From positions 30,856,587 to 30,920,586 of the forward strand of contig CM073591.1 in NCBI GenBank assembly GCA_037074705.1: a stretch of DNA of 64,000 nucleotides, given 5' to 3'. Positions 50,671 to 62,064 of the stretch are shown one piece after another (the first letter of the stretch is position 1; every line of letters starts with the position of its first letter). A program made the translations under genes and the position numbers. The DNA comes from Zhengitettix transpicula. Lineage: Eukaryota; Arthropoda; Insecta; Orthoptera; Tetrigidae. The notes under the pieces were generated by a model. That model had not been told where the DNA came from. It searched no databases and was given only the letters and a program-made list of their open reading frames with translations.

Positions 50671-53600
50671 AATACATAAAATAAAAATAACGGTACCAAA
50701 TTAAACAAACAATTATCATATTTTAAGCCACAATTTTCAATTACACAAATCTGAGGAAATTTTATAAATCAAAACAATTTTATTTGCCTAGAATACATTT
50801 TAAATAATTTGAATCGGTAGCCTCAGGGTCTTTACTGGGTTGATAATGAAACGGAACAAAATACGTTACAAATAAACAAATACAGTTAAAATAAATGAAA
50901 AACGAAATGAAATGATTGAAATGATTGAAACGAGTGAAACAAATGAAACGAAATGATTGAAACGATATCTGACACTTTACCTGTTTTTTAACAATTTACA
51001 ATTATTAATTCAGAAAATTAAACTTACACGCTCTCTGGTCCACACACTCACTTCATACAGGCTTAAAAGGCACCAGGTTGCGCTCACCATCAGCTTTCAC
51101 AGCCACCTCTTCTTGACGACGTCACCCTCACGACGAATTCAAACACCTCTGCTGGCAGACAGACCTCCACGATGAAACTCCCAACTATTGACGACTGATG
51201 CCCAGTTGATTAATCTCGGCCACCTAGCTTGGTCTACCATCCGATGATCTCTCCTTTTTGCAAACTCCCCACTGTTCATAACAATTGTTTCGGTCACTTT
51301 AACTTGGCCCCGCGTCCGTCCCTGCGGACCTGCACCACCGCTCTCTCACACTAACACGTCCGTCTCCCGTCCACACGAAATGATAATGAAGCTTCTAAAC
51401 TGTCCAACTGCCCTCTTATTTATTTATATCCGGGCTCCAGAATCTTCCCTTGATTTCACAGTTTTTTGCATTTCCACTTTCGCCAAACAAACACCATCTG
51501 TTGCCGTTCTCCCGCACCGAGAGCCACTCAATCAATTAAATTAAACGTTTCCTTTTAATATAATTACATCGTCCAACAACCTTCTGTCGTTTATGCCATT
51601 AGAATTCCGTCGTTCAGATGTTGCTCACAACCAATTAGCCCTAAGAGCTGCAATACGCCCCAATTATTAGTCCTTCCCCTCTCTAAAAGTCACTTATCCG
51701 TCATTATATCATTATTTTTTATATGTTCCCCGGTCTGAGCTTGTAAACAAATATGATAAAAATAAGAACAGAATTCCTGTCCTTCTTTACTGGTTATTAC
51801 AATATAAATATATATATATATATATATTTATATATTAGTATTCAAACTATGATAATAAATATAAAGTCAACACGTTGCGACAAATGTATAGAGTATTCGA
51901 ATTTTAAAAGGAAAAGGTAATTTATAGGATTATCCTTAAATTAAACAATTTTTTTAAAAGATGACAAAAAATTATTTTAGGTTTTAATGAGACTCAAAAT
52001 TTCAGGACCGCTTACAGGGCCTCTAATAAATTACAGTAATTTGCAATTATCACCAATAGAGTTACATAAAAAATAATTGAATTTAACTTATTATATAAAA
52101 AAATCTAAAGAAAACAAGAGAAATCTGGGGGTGATTATATTTATATAAAAGTTTACAATATAAGGTTTCTTACATACCATTTTATTTAGAGCTGTTCTGG
52201 AACCGTTTTAAATTGTGCAGTTCACAGCAATTTTAAACAAATTATTTAATCAACAGGCCATAACACTGATTACTATATAATTTCACATCACTAAATTCCT
52301 GCCCTCTGCCTCTCCAACAACTGTTGACCTCGTCCTACTTATTATCAAACAGCTTTACTGTAAAAGTACGTTAATACCAAACTTTGAATATGGTATTTTC
52401 AGCCTTTATTCAGCATAGACTTTGCTGAATTCCGCCAGTCATTTAGATTGGTTAAAGTCCCAAGACAGGCTTCATTACAAACGTTATCGTTTGTACTCCC
52501 ATACCACACTCCTGCGCCATGACCACATTGGTCAAGCTCCCAAAACGGTCTGAATGTTTCCGCCAAAGTTCTGTGCGTATTACATACGCGTATTACATAC
52601 ACCTTCAGTGTCTCTGCCACACTGACTGTTCTTTACAATGCTCTGGCCTCAAAGTTACGCCGACAATAATATGTTAATTTTAAAATTATAAAATAAAACT
52701 TACATTACAATATATATAAAGTTAATTTAACTATTATGTGTTCAAAATTGTTTATTGTCCTCGTTCAATTCGATATATGAATAGATCAAAGAAATCTTAG
52801 GAAAAATGTAAACCATGATTATACCAAAAATTATTTCCTTGTAGGTAAGCTTCTGGAAGGAGACGACCTACGTGAATAATACTGTTGATATTATGGTAGC
52901 TCCTCACAAAGCTCCAGAGCTCTTAAACGTGTTCCAAAAGCACGGGCTTCGTCCAGAAGTCTACGTGGACGACGTTCAGACGTGAGTTTCCTCCATTTAT
53001 TGACACTTTAGTATTATTCAATGTTATGCCTGTCTGTTGATCCTTGATGTGATTTTACCACCTACCCATACCTGCATACTTATCTATTCCCTACGACAAC
53101 CTTCTCGTCCCCGCTTGCGGTCCTTGGATGCTGGATCCAGATGAACTCTAAACTGCGTTCCTCACATGAAATTAATGTCCGTTATTGGCATTGGAGGCGT
53201 CCCGGAAAAATGAGTAAATTTGTGCTGACACGTGTGACTCATTCAGCCTTACCCAGCGGACTCATTGTGCAATTAGCCATAATGAAATGCTTAAAACTGA
53301 TTCTTATTTGCCCTTCCTCCACGAATCCAGTCTCATATCCATCATAAATCCTTCGTTTTTGTTGTTTTAGTCACGTTTAATGTCTAATCAAAACGATTGA
53401 TTCGAAAAATAGAATTTTTGGGGTTTAGTAAGAAATTCTGTGGGATGGGTTCGGTAAATAGTTTTTTATTTCCAAAAGGAATTTTGTGAAACAAAGATAT
53501 ACATATATATATATTTGTGATTGACGTGACTAGATTCCCTAATGTGAAGATTAAAACAGAGGTCTTCAACACGAGACGATTAAAATGAATTATCTGATAT

Positions 53601-56600
53601 ACATAATAAGTGATCATAATGATCTGACGTTTTAATTTTTCAGTAATTAAATAAATTGGCATTAAGTGAGTAAATTTTAATAGAATTACAATCTTGGAAT
53701 CTCATCCTTCAACAGACAACCTTTTCGTTCTTCTGGACAATACAGTATGAAGACTTTCCGTTTGATCCATCATGAGTCCCAATACTAGAATAACAAATGT
53801 GAAGGAAAAGTACTGGAACATCTGTCAGTTCCTTCACGAAGTTGAAACTCATAAAATAGGTCTTGGGTGACGTTGCAAGCTTCTTCACGACCATGCAGTA
53901 TTTCAGATGCACTCAGTTAATTTTTTTTGGACGAATTTAGAAGGTGGCTTCTATACAAGTGGCGTAATGTTTCAGATTAATCGACAACGAACGTCCAGTG
54001 AAGAGACCTTCTGCTTTCGGGTGGGCAGATTACTACTCCCTTGACGATGTAAGTAGGCTACTGCCAACAAGATTTACTGGCTTAAGTACTTGTGGCTAAG
54101 TTGATACTTGCTCGCAGATCAACGCTTGGCTGGACTCTCTGGTGAACGACAACCCTGGCATAGTCTCCCCCATCGTCGCTGGCACCACGTACGAAGGACG
54201 CCAGATCAGGGGCGTCAAAGTGTCGTACAAATCTGGAAATCCTGCAGTTTTCTTAGAAGCAGGCAAGTCTTGTATCAACTATCACATTACGATGTTTAAA
54301 ATACAGGTTTATAATTATAATTAGGAGCTCATTTCTGGGCATATCCAGGTTTGAGGTTTCTTGCAGCTACTCTTTATGATTAAGATCCAACAACTTGGAA
54401 CAGTTTGGTGAAACGAATAATTTTACAGGCTGTATCTCCTTTCTCTATTGCACACATTGGCAACATCTCCGTAAACATTACAAATTCTATAAAATTGCAA
54501 GGCTAAATGTTACTCCAAGCCAATACTTCATCCAGACAGAAATTATTTTGGTCAACATTTGATTGGCAAAATGCTAAGTTTTCAGACATTGGCACCAGGA
54601 ACAATTCCAGAGATGCTTCACATTAAATCCAACATCACAGCTATTAATGTCCAAACAGACACTATTAAACTCAATAATTGCTATGATCCCTTATTATTAC
54701 GCTAAACCTTCTGTTTTCCTATTGTCGTTGCTCCCTTATTGTTACTCTAACCCTTCGGCTCTCCCATTGTCGTTGCGTTTTCGTCGCTTTTGAGTTTTGT
54801 CAACTGACACGTGCAGTTGTGTCGCTCTAGGCTCTTCTTCACACCTGACGAAAGAGACAAGGATCCCAGAACCTTTGTGTGGTATTTATATTATCACTTT
54901 TTTGTCTGAACTGGCTTTCTTCCTTATTCATTATTTCCAATCAGACGTAAATTTTTTCATTTTAATTAATTAAAAGTACAGAACACACTGTAATAAAAAT
55001 ACTGCAGTACAGATCACGTATTCTATTGAGACATTTTAGGCATTCATTTCGTAGACGTACGGCTTTGTGATAATGATAATAGGATCGCCTTACAAGAAGC
55101 AGATAGGAAAGAAAGTTTTAAGAGACGAAACGAGAAGAAAATATCTAAAGAGAAAGCTGAAATCGTCATATCTTACAGCTTACTGCTTTTGACAACTGCT
55201 TATCCATAAAGTCGCCATAATCCTTTAGTGAATACAAAATATGGAGTTTCGTTATGATAAGCCTCTCAATAAGTATGTTGTGATATACGATAAGGTCAAC
55301 ATTTCGGTGTACTAAATTACATTTTATGTTTTTTTAAAAATTCCTTTGTGGGAGCGCCTTATAAATAATCAATTAATCGAATATATAAAAATTTTCTATC
55401 GGAGCGTGTTTTTATGTTATTGAGAAGCCATTAAAATTACTTTCATTCAGTAAAGTATTTTGGAAATAATTTAATATAACGCATTCACTGGAATAAGTTT
55501 GTGTTCCACATTCCATTTATTTAATACTGTTAATTGTAGCTTAGGAAAGTATTGAATAATCAGTTGACGTGGCGGTTTTTGATTGGTGCTTGCTCTGCTA
55601 GTTACTGTAGTAGCTAATCTCTCATTGATCAACTGGAAAGATTACTATGGTATTACGATATTACATTGTGACATTGCTCTTGACGAAAAACTTTATAACT
55701 TGAAAAATTATAAACTTCATTGAAAAATTATTAAGTTGTTTTTAGGTTTATCTCTTTCAAGCGTTAAACGCGTTAGTAGTTTATTTATATACATTCGGCC
55801 TTTTTCCTCTCCGTTTTTGAACTAAGGTTCCCACAAGCCGAGGCTCCTCGGCCTGTTCTGAGAGGTGTATGTTCCGGGGTCACAGACCTTGGGCATACGG
55901 TAAGAGTTGTCCACTATTCCCATTGGAATAGTCGGCCAGCTGCCTCCTAAACTGGTCGAGGTACGGAGAAGGGAATGCTGTGTCCCCACAGCAAACTCTT
56001 CTTCCGCTATCGGAAGGGCGTGGGACAAGTACCCAATGCCCGACCTACCTGATGCAGGTTTTTCTAGTAGGGTTTTCCCTGCATTACGTTTAGGCGAATG
56101 CCGGGTAAGATCGTTAAACTATAGCCCGGGGGCCCTAGTTAACCCTTGGCTACCTTCCTCTACCTTTCCACAACCCCCCTTTCAGATCCCTTCCTATGCT
56201 ATTAAGGGGAGTTGCCCAACGTGGATTACCCTCATGTAGCCTGTTACCCTAAAAAAAAAAGGAATTTCCAGTATTCTGATTCTTCTAAATACTAAAGTTC
56301 TGTTTTCCTGACTTCGTTAACGGCGTTCATGAATGTGCTTCAGTTATGGATGCAATATTATTTATATTTGACAGCAATGGATAAATATATCAATGTGGAC
56401 GTAACAAAATGTAAATTATTTTATTAGAAACTCAAAAGATTGATATTAAATTGAAATGGAATCACCATATAAACAAACTCTCGGGAAAACTTAGCAAAAA
56501 TTTGCTTCACATTAAGAGTGTTAGCACGGGAAAGTGATGTATCTACATCTAAAGTATGTCATGTCTTACTGCATAGCAAACTGGGGTCGATCACGTCACG

Positions 56601-59593
56601 CGTTGCAAAGTTTTAAACTTCAAAAGAGGGCCGTACCAATCATATCCGATTGTAATGGCACTTGCAAGATTTTGTTTCGGAAACTTGGGATTTTAACATT
56701 GCCTTGTACGTATATTCTAGAAATTTTAAAGTTTGTTTGGAGAAACGTCAATTTATATGCCCTAAACGGAGCAACAGTAGAAATCGCCCTCAACTCCGCG
56801 TAGAAAAACATCGCCTCAGCCTTTTTTATCAAACAGCATTCGTTATTCCGGGATAAATCTACTCAATAGTCTTCAGGAAGAAATCAAATCTTTAAGGCGC
56901 ACACTGGAAGCGACGAAACTGTCGGCGACAATTTGCCTCGAGTCAAAACATCGCAAGCTGTCTGAAGCAAAATGACTAGAGTCAAATCGTCGCCGACAAA
57001 ATGTTTCAAGCTGTCTGAGACGGTTTCAGGTTCGTTTCGAGCTGTATCTAGCAACCAAATATACCTCATAATATCAGTTAAGGTGGATCGTAATTCCATC
57101 TGTCAGCGTCCGACACGACGAAACAATTTAGAGTTCGTAGAAAGGAAGGACAGATTAGATCGTCCTCTTTATTCAAATAGTTTGCTGGTATCCTATCAAG
57201 TTACGCTATTATTTTGCGATTAAAACCTTGTAGAATTTAACCACTGACTTATTTTCTTGGAAAATGGAAACTCCGTCGAATGGAAATTGAAGCTGAATTA
57301 AAACACATAATTTCTCTCATTACTAATTACTGTCATATTAATATCTTTAACGTAGTTTAAAATCATATATAATTTTTGGAAAAGTACAATGTTTCAGTAT
57401 AATTATTCTTTTCATGTAAAATTATATTATGACGTATCCTATTTCCTCGACCGAGGACTAATGGAATGAATAATAAATCTAAATCTAAAAATGTAATTTG
57501 GAGGAAGAAAAAGAGTATATTCGTTGTTTATTATTTCATGCCAATCCCATAAAGAGTTGTTATAACTAGTACTTGACTGTAGATCCAGATGACGAGAGAT
57601 TAGGAACATGTGACATCTGGTTTAGGAGTCGAAGTTGCTAAACCCGCCATGTTTCACTTTCCCAGGAATCCACGCCAGGGAGTGGATTGGAACAGCTTCT
57701 TCAACGTTCATTCTGAACCAACTGTTGACCAGCACAGATGCTACCGTGAGGAACGTCGCGGAGAACTTGGACTGGTACATCGTCCCCGTCACTAACGTTG
57801 ACGGATACATATACACGTGGACCGACGTAAGTTTCCTAAATCTCTGCACTTTAACCCAACATATATAACAAGCAGATATCAATGAGAAGATCACACGCTT
57901 AAAATTTTTCTGTAATACGTCTCAAGAGATACATCAGTCAGAATGCCAACAGCTAAATTCCGACAATTTAGGGCAACAGGCTAGATGAGGGTGATCCACT
58001 TTGGGCAACTCCCCTTTTAATAGCATAGGAAGGGATTTGAAAGGGGGGATGTGGAAGGGTAGAGGAAGGTAGCCAAGGGTTAACAAGGGCCCCCGGGCTA
58101 TAGTTTAAGGATCCTACCCGGCATTCGCCTAAAGAAATGCAGGGAAAACCCTAGAAAAACCTGCATCATGTAGGTCGGGCATTGGGTACTTGTCCCACGC
58201 CCTTCCGATAGCGGGGAGTTTGCTGTGGGGACGCAGCATTCCCTTCTCCGTGCCTCGACCAGTTTAGGAGGCAGCTGGCCGACTATTCCAATGGGAATAG
58301 CGAACAACTCTTACCGTATGCCCAAGGTCTGCGACCCCAGAACATACACCTCTCAAAACAGGCCGAGGTGCCTCGGCTTGTGGGAACCTTAGTTCAAAAA
58401 CGGAGAGGAAGGTAGCCCCTTCGTATCTCTCCTAAAAGGTTCTGCCTGCGAGGGAATCCTCTCGCAGGATTTTTCATCATAATATCACATTAAATTAATT
58501 ACTTGTAAAGGGACTCATAACGAGAAATTTTAATAATATCAATGTCGAAAACGCATAAATGAAGGTTTTAAAATATCTCTATTTTGAGAGTGACATTGAA
58601 ACGTAACGAGAAACCGGTTTTGTATATATATATATATATATATTGTAATGAACAAAAAGATTTAATTAACTTATAGGAATAATTAACAACAGTGATTGAG
58701 CTTAAAAGAAATTCATTATTGTTGATAAATTTTACAATTTACAAAACCTATTTTCATGCCGAATTTAATCCATTTAAACAAATAACAAATACTTTAATTT
58801 TTCATTTATTAATTCGTGGCATTTATGAAAATACAATTCTTATATCATTACAATCAAATACGTCGGATCTCTTATCTCAGGGTCACTACTGGGTTTGATA
58901 GTTAGAACAAAATCAATGTATAAACTGACAATTAACAATTCAAATATAAAAATTTAACCTAAAACGATATGAAAATAAGTGGAAAGAAAGCTGAACGAAA
59001 TGAACTCTGAACGAAATCTGACTCTACCCTTTTAATTATCGTTTACAAATTTATCAAAGTTTTGGTTACCCACGGACCGTCTGTCTGGTACCAGATCCCT
59101 CTCTTGTATCTCCAACACTACCACACTTTAATTTTAATATCAGGCCTTGGTTTTCACTGATTCTACACTTCACTTTATAATTTGGCAAGATTGTCTGTAT
59201 TTCGTTGACTGCTCCGCTCCACAATAATTTACCAATGTTCTCCTGGAACAATTCCTCCACGAAGACTTTGGAAAGTTCTATTCTGACAAAAACTGCTATT
59301 ACTTTCCAATATTTACGCTGCAATACTTAGGTGAATGTTTTACTTTGTATTAATTCATAACTTTAACTGGTAATACATTAACGCCGTCTAGTCTCTGCTC
59401 AAGTTTTATTAGTTCTGTCCCTTGCAATGTTTCGCCGCCAACTGCTCTTTCTCCAAGCGCGTATTCAGTTCGCTAAGTGTGCGCGGTCTCCATTGTTAAA
59501 CAAAGGGAAAAACCCGCCTTCATTGTCGCCTTTACGCATTCGTACCGCTAACAATTTAATTATATTAAAAACAATTAATGGCCTGTTTATTAC

Positions 59594-59638
<45 letters not shown>

Positions 59639-61502
59639 CTGTATCAATATGATTGAAGTGGGCTACGTTCCTGGGACTTGTAATGCATCACCTACAAAAG
59701 TAGCGACGAGTGTTATATAACATTTCCCACAAAAATACCTTTAATTCAATTACTTCGTAACTTAAACAATCTAAAGTAATAAATGAAAAAATTTCGTCTG
59801 ATTAAAAACCTATATAATAAAAAAGGACATATATTTGTATGTATGTAATTATGTTAATCTGCATACAAATTTTAACACGTGAACAGATAGCAGCAAAAAT
59901 TGGTACACATATTCTTCAAAATACGAGAACAAGGTACTGTCGTGGTGAGAACCCCCTTTCATAAATGTGGAAAGGATTATAATTAAAAACATAATATTTT
60001 GAATTAGATTACTGCGCGAAGAGACAGTGACATCACGAGACAGTTAGAGACGTTACTACGCGACGAGCAGAATAAATAGTTCCTATTTTCGTAATGAAAT
60101 CAAGCAGAAACATTTTCATTTAATAATAATTATAAATTTTACCGAGAAATTCTCCATCAAATGATATTAAAAACAATACGAAGTACTTTACGATCCTTGC
60201 GGAAAATGTAAGTTAATTTTCGTGCCATATTTGTGATTCCAATATGGCGACCATTTGTTTACATTGTGAATCTAGCTAAATATTTCATCAATTTAATCTT
60301 TCGTAATGTCTGAAGACTGAGTGAGGGGCAATTATATCCTGCAGTACTCAAGGAGTATATTTAAGAAGGAATTCGGAGGTATGTTTGTTGGGACTGATGG
60401 AATAAAATTCAATGTATTTTATACCCTTTAAATTAATGCACTATCGGTGGAAAGTATGTACGGAACTAGGAACAGTTAGATTTAGGTTAAATCACTTCTT
60501 GACTAAAGATTAATATAGAATTATATACTTATTCGGGTTTATGTAAGTAAGTACACGGGCAACGCCGGGCACACAGATAGTTAATAATAAGAAAGTTATT
60601 CAAATACTGGCAAAAGAAGTGAAAAACCGCGTTTTCTTCGCTTTTGAGTTTGGTCACCTGACGAGCACAGTTGTGTCGCTCTAGGTTCCTCTTAGCACCT
60701 GATGAAAAGGACAAGGATCACCAGAAACGTTGTGTGCTATTTATATTATCACTTATTTTGTCTGTATTTGGCTATCTTTCTCATTACTAAAGTAATCAAA
60801 TATAACTAGCCTTTTAAAGCAGGTCACGTTACCTTTACATAAATTTATTCGACATTCAAACATAATAAAATAATCAGTCAATAAAGTCAGCATAATTGAA
60901 TACATTTAAATTAGATAAATAAATATATTGAAAATACAAAAAAGGACTGAAACGTTTCCACCCAACTATGAGACCTCATCAGCTACTGTATAAATGAAAA
61001 AAGAAAAACGAAATTAAATCTATGGAATATAATAAAAACTTTTCTTGACCTTGTTGACGCCATGTTTGGATTCAGAGAGGTGTAAAAATTCACTCTCCAG
61101 TTTTTAATTTATACATTTACAACGGAAAAGACATTAGACCTATATATAATTGTGTGAAAAACTGAATATTCACTTTTGGATGAACAGTATTAATATAATG
61201 GAACACATTCATATTTGGTAAAAGTTTGCTGTCACCAAATAAAAAAATGGCTGACTAATTCAGGGGTTTCTTAAATAATTACCATTTGTGAATACGCCTT
61301 TTTTTGGAAGAATTTTACAAAAAAATTGTGGTAGTATAACCAATGTTCAGTTTGTATGACATGTTTGCCCCCTCCCAGTGTATTGAACACATATTAATAC
61401 CGTATACTTATTTATAGGATCGGCTGTGGCGCAAAACTAGAAGCAAGGGATCTCTATGCATAGGAGCAGATCCTAATCGTAACTGGGACTACCGATGGCT
61501 TG
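50086..61502 (+). CDS. M14 zinc carboxypeptidase A/B-like, gene 3 (exons 1-6; runs off the window)
   Basis: Third carboxypeptidase of the array, partial here. Exons: 50086-50238, 52845-52981, 53976-54048, 54118-54262, 57666-57826, 61418-61502. Exons 1-5 have the same lengths and phases as genes 1 and 2; exon 6 is one codon shorter. Residues 1-19 are a leucine-rich signal peptide ending ITA|E. The propeptide ends near VKRPSAFGW. His172 and Glu175 (HAREW), Arg174, the LWRK arginine and DPNRNW are present, so the visible half of the active site is intact. The third zinc ligand, the specificity residue and the catalytic Glu lie in exons 7-9, which I could not find before 64000, so A or B type cannot be decided. 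Exons are clearly GC-richer than in genes 1 and 2. Intron 4 starts with GC instead of GT. Introns 1, 4, 5 and 6 carry many transposon insertions. Confidence 0.9.
50554..50667 (+). repeat. LTR-edge plus primer-site-like unit and (TA)n in intron 1 of gene 3
   Basis: GTTTATTACAAAATTGGCAC then CTCTTCAG, followed 50 bases later by GATTATTACA and (TA)n at about 50617-50667. It is the same layout as the array at 19666-19800, in the opposite orientation. Confidence 0.55.
50668..51801 (+). mobile_element. LTR-like block C in intron 1 of gene 3
   Basis: Starts TGTAATACATAAAATAA directly after (TA)n and ends GGTTATTACA before ATATAAATATAT. Contains CCTCAGGGTCTTTACTGGG then TTGATAATG, the stretch also found in blocks A, B and D. 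No coding domain; the frame 50957-51175 is inside it. Fits a solo LTR of about 1.1 kb. Confidence 0.6.
54785..54960 (+). repeat. Repeat family 1, single arm in intron 4 of gene 3
   Basis: GTCGCTCTAGGCTCTTCTTC, CACACCTGACGAAAGAGAC, GGATCCCAGAACC then TTTGTGTGGTATTTATATTA, TCAATCAGACGTAAATTTTT-like end. CACAC and GTGTG flank the core, but GAAAC is changed to GAACC. Confidence 0.75.
55800..56262 (+). mobile_element. Repeat family S, partial copy in intron 4 of gene 3
   Basis: Runs from CCTTTTTCCTCTCCGTTTTT to CCTGTTACCCTAAAAAAAAA, so it lacks only the far 5' hairpin region. Poly(A) tail on the + strand. Frames on both strands are repeat-derived. Confidence 0.85.
56445..56905 (+). mobile_element. 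Non-LTR RT C-terminal fragment in intron 4 of gene 3
   Basis: Reads [62 protein letters not shown], then after a shift [15 protein letters not shown] and [12 protein letters not shown]. This is the C-terminal pattern of jockey/CR1-group elements (FKLQKRA...LFKELKILTLP). It has no RT catalytic blocks. Confidence 0.82.
57971..58470 (-). mobile_element. Repeat family S copy in intron 5 of gene 3
   Basis: Starts GGGCAACAGGCTAGATGAGG and ends with the hairpin CCTGCGAGGGAATCCTCTCGCAGG. Small internal deletions, and no poly(T) tract is left at the tail end. Near full length. Confidence 0.85.
58644..59594 (+). mobile_element. LTR-like block D in intron 5 of gene 3
   Basis: Starts TGTAATGAACAAAAAG after (TA)n and ends GCCTGTTTATTACA before (TA)n at 59593-59635. 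Contains TCTCAGGGTCACTACTGGG then TTTGATAGTTAGAAC, shared with blocks A, B and C. About 951 bases, no coding domain. Fits a solo LTR. Confidence 0.6.
59805..60580 (+). mobile_element. Helitron-like non-autonomous element in intron 5 of gene 3
   Basis: The left part CTATATAATAAAAAAGGACA then TATATTTGTATGTATG, with GAACAGATAGCAGCAAAAAT then TGGTACACAT, and the right end ACACGGGCAACGCCGGGCAC then ACAGATAG|T resemble widespread insect Helitrons, whose 3' end has a GC hairpin followed by CTAG|T. Here the terminal CTAG is ATAG. Boundaries are approximate; no Rep/helicase is present. Confidence 0.5.
60635..60790 (+). repeat. Repeat family 1, single arm in intron 5 of gene 3
   Basis: GTTGTGTCGCTCTAGGTTCC, CTTAGCACCTGATGAAAAGG, then CCAGAAACGTTGTGTGCTAT. 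The core is the canonical CTGATGA (60699-60705) and GAAAC (60724-60728). Confidence 0.75.
60955..61010 (-). repeat. Hammerhead-like core in intron 5 of gene 3
   Basis: In reverse complement: AGCTGATGAGGTCTCATAG, TTGGGTGGAAACGTTTC. CTGATGAG and GAAAC are both canonical, but the intervening stem and flanks pair poorly. Confidence 0.35.
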
Positions 61503-61544
61503 GTAAGTTAACCAAACAATATTGTTCTTCATAGCACAACCTAC

Positions 61545-62060
61545 TGCATACTACGCAAACATTCCATTATTAAAATCGTCCCTAATAACAAGAAGAACAA
61601 AAGTAAAAGTATATAAAACATTAATTAGACCCATAGTAACGTTTGGGGCAGAGACATGGACCCTAACATATATATATGGGGACTCTAAGGCGATTTGAAA
61701 GGAAAATTATAAGGAGAATCTATGGAGCTGTTATAGAAGGTGAAAGATGGAGATTAAAATATAATGAAGAGATAAATAACATCCTAGAAGGGGAAGACAT
61801 AGTTAGATTTATAAAATCACGTAGAATTTCTTGGTTGGGACGCATACCAAGAATGACTACAGAAAGAATGCCAAAACAGATATATAAAGGGAAAAGATTT
61901 GGTACTAAAAAAAGGGGACGGCCAAGGATGGATCCAAGATGTGTTAGAAGACTTGAAGAAAATTAAGACAATCGGATGGTGGGAGAAAGCCGAGAGGAGA
62001 GAAGTTTGGAGGCAGCCAAAGCCCGCATCGGGCTGTAGAGCTTTGGAAGAAGAAGAAGAA
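61545..62060 (+). mobile_element. Non-LTR RT C-terminal fragment in intron 6 of gene 3
   Basis: Begins about 40 bases after exon 6: [85 protein letters not shown], then RGRPRMDPRCVRRLEEN, ending near GESREERSLEAAKARIGL. It is the same endonuclease-RT type LINE tail as at 8780. No RT catalytic region. Confidence 0.85.
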
Positions 62061-62064
62061 GCCC

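Larger units (their letters stand above)
54263..57665 (+). other. GC-AG intron (intron 4 of gene 3)
   Basis: Exon 4 ends GAAGCAG and the intron begins GCAAGT, ending TTCCCAG before GAATCCACGCC. The homologous introns of genes 1 and 2 start GTAAAC and GTAAAT at the same codon. AG|GCAAGT is the usual context of a GC donor, so this is most likely functional. The intron contains a family-1 repeat, a family S copy and an RT relic. Confidence 0.8.
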
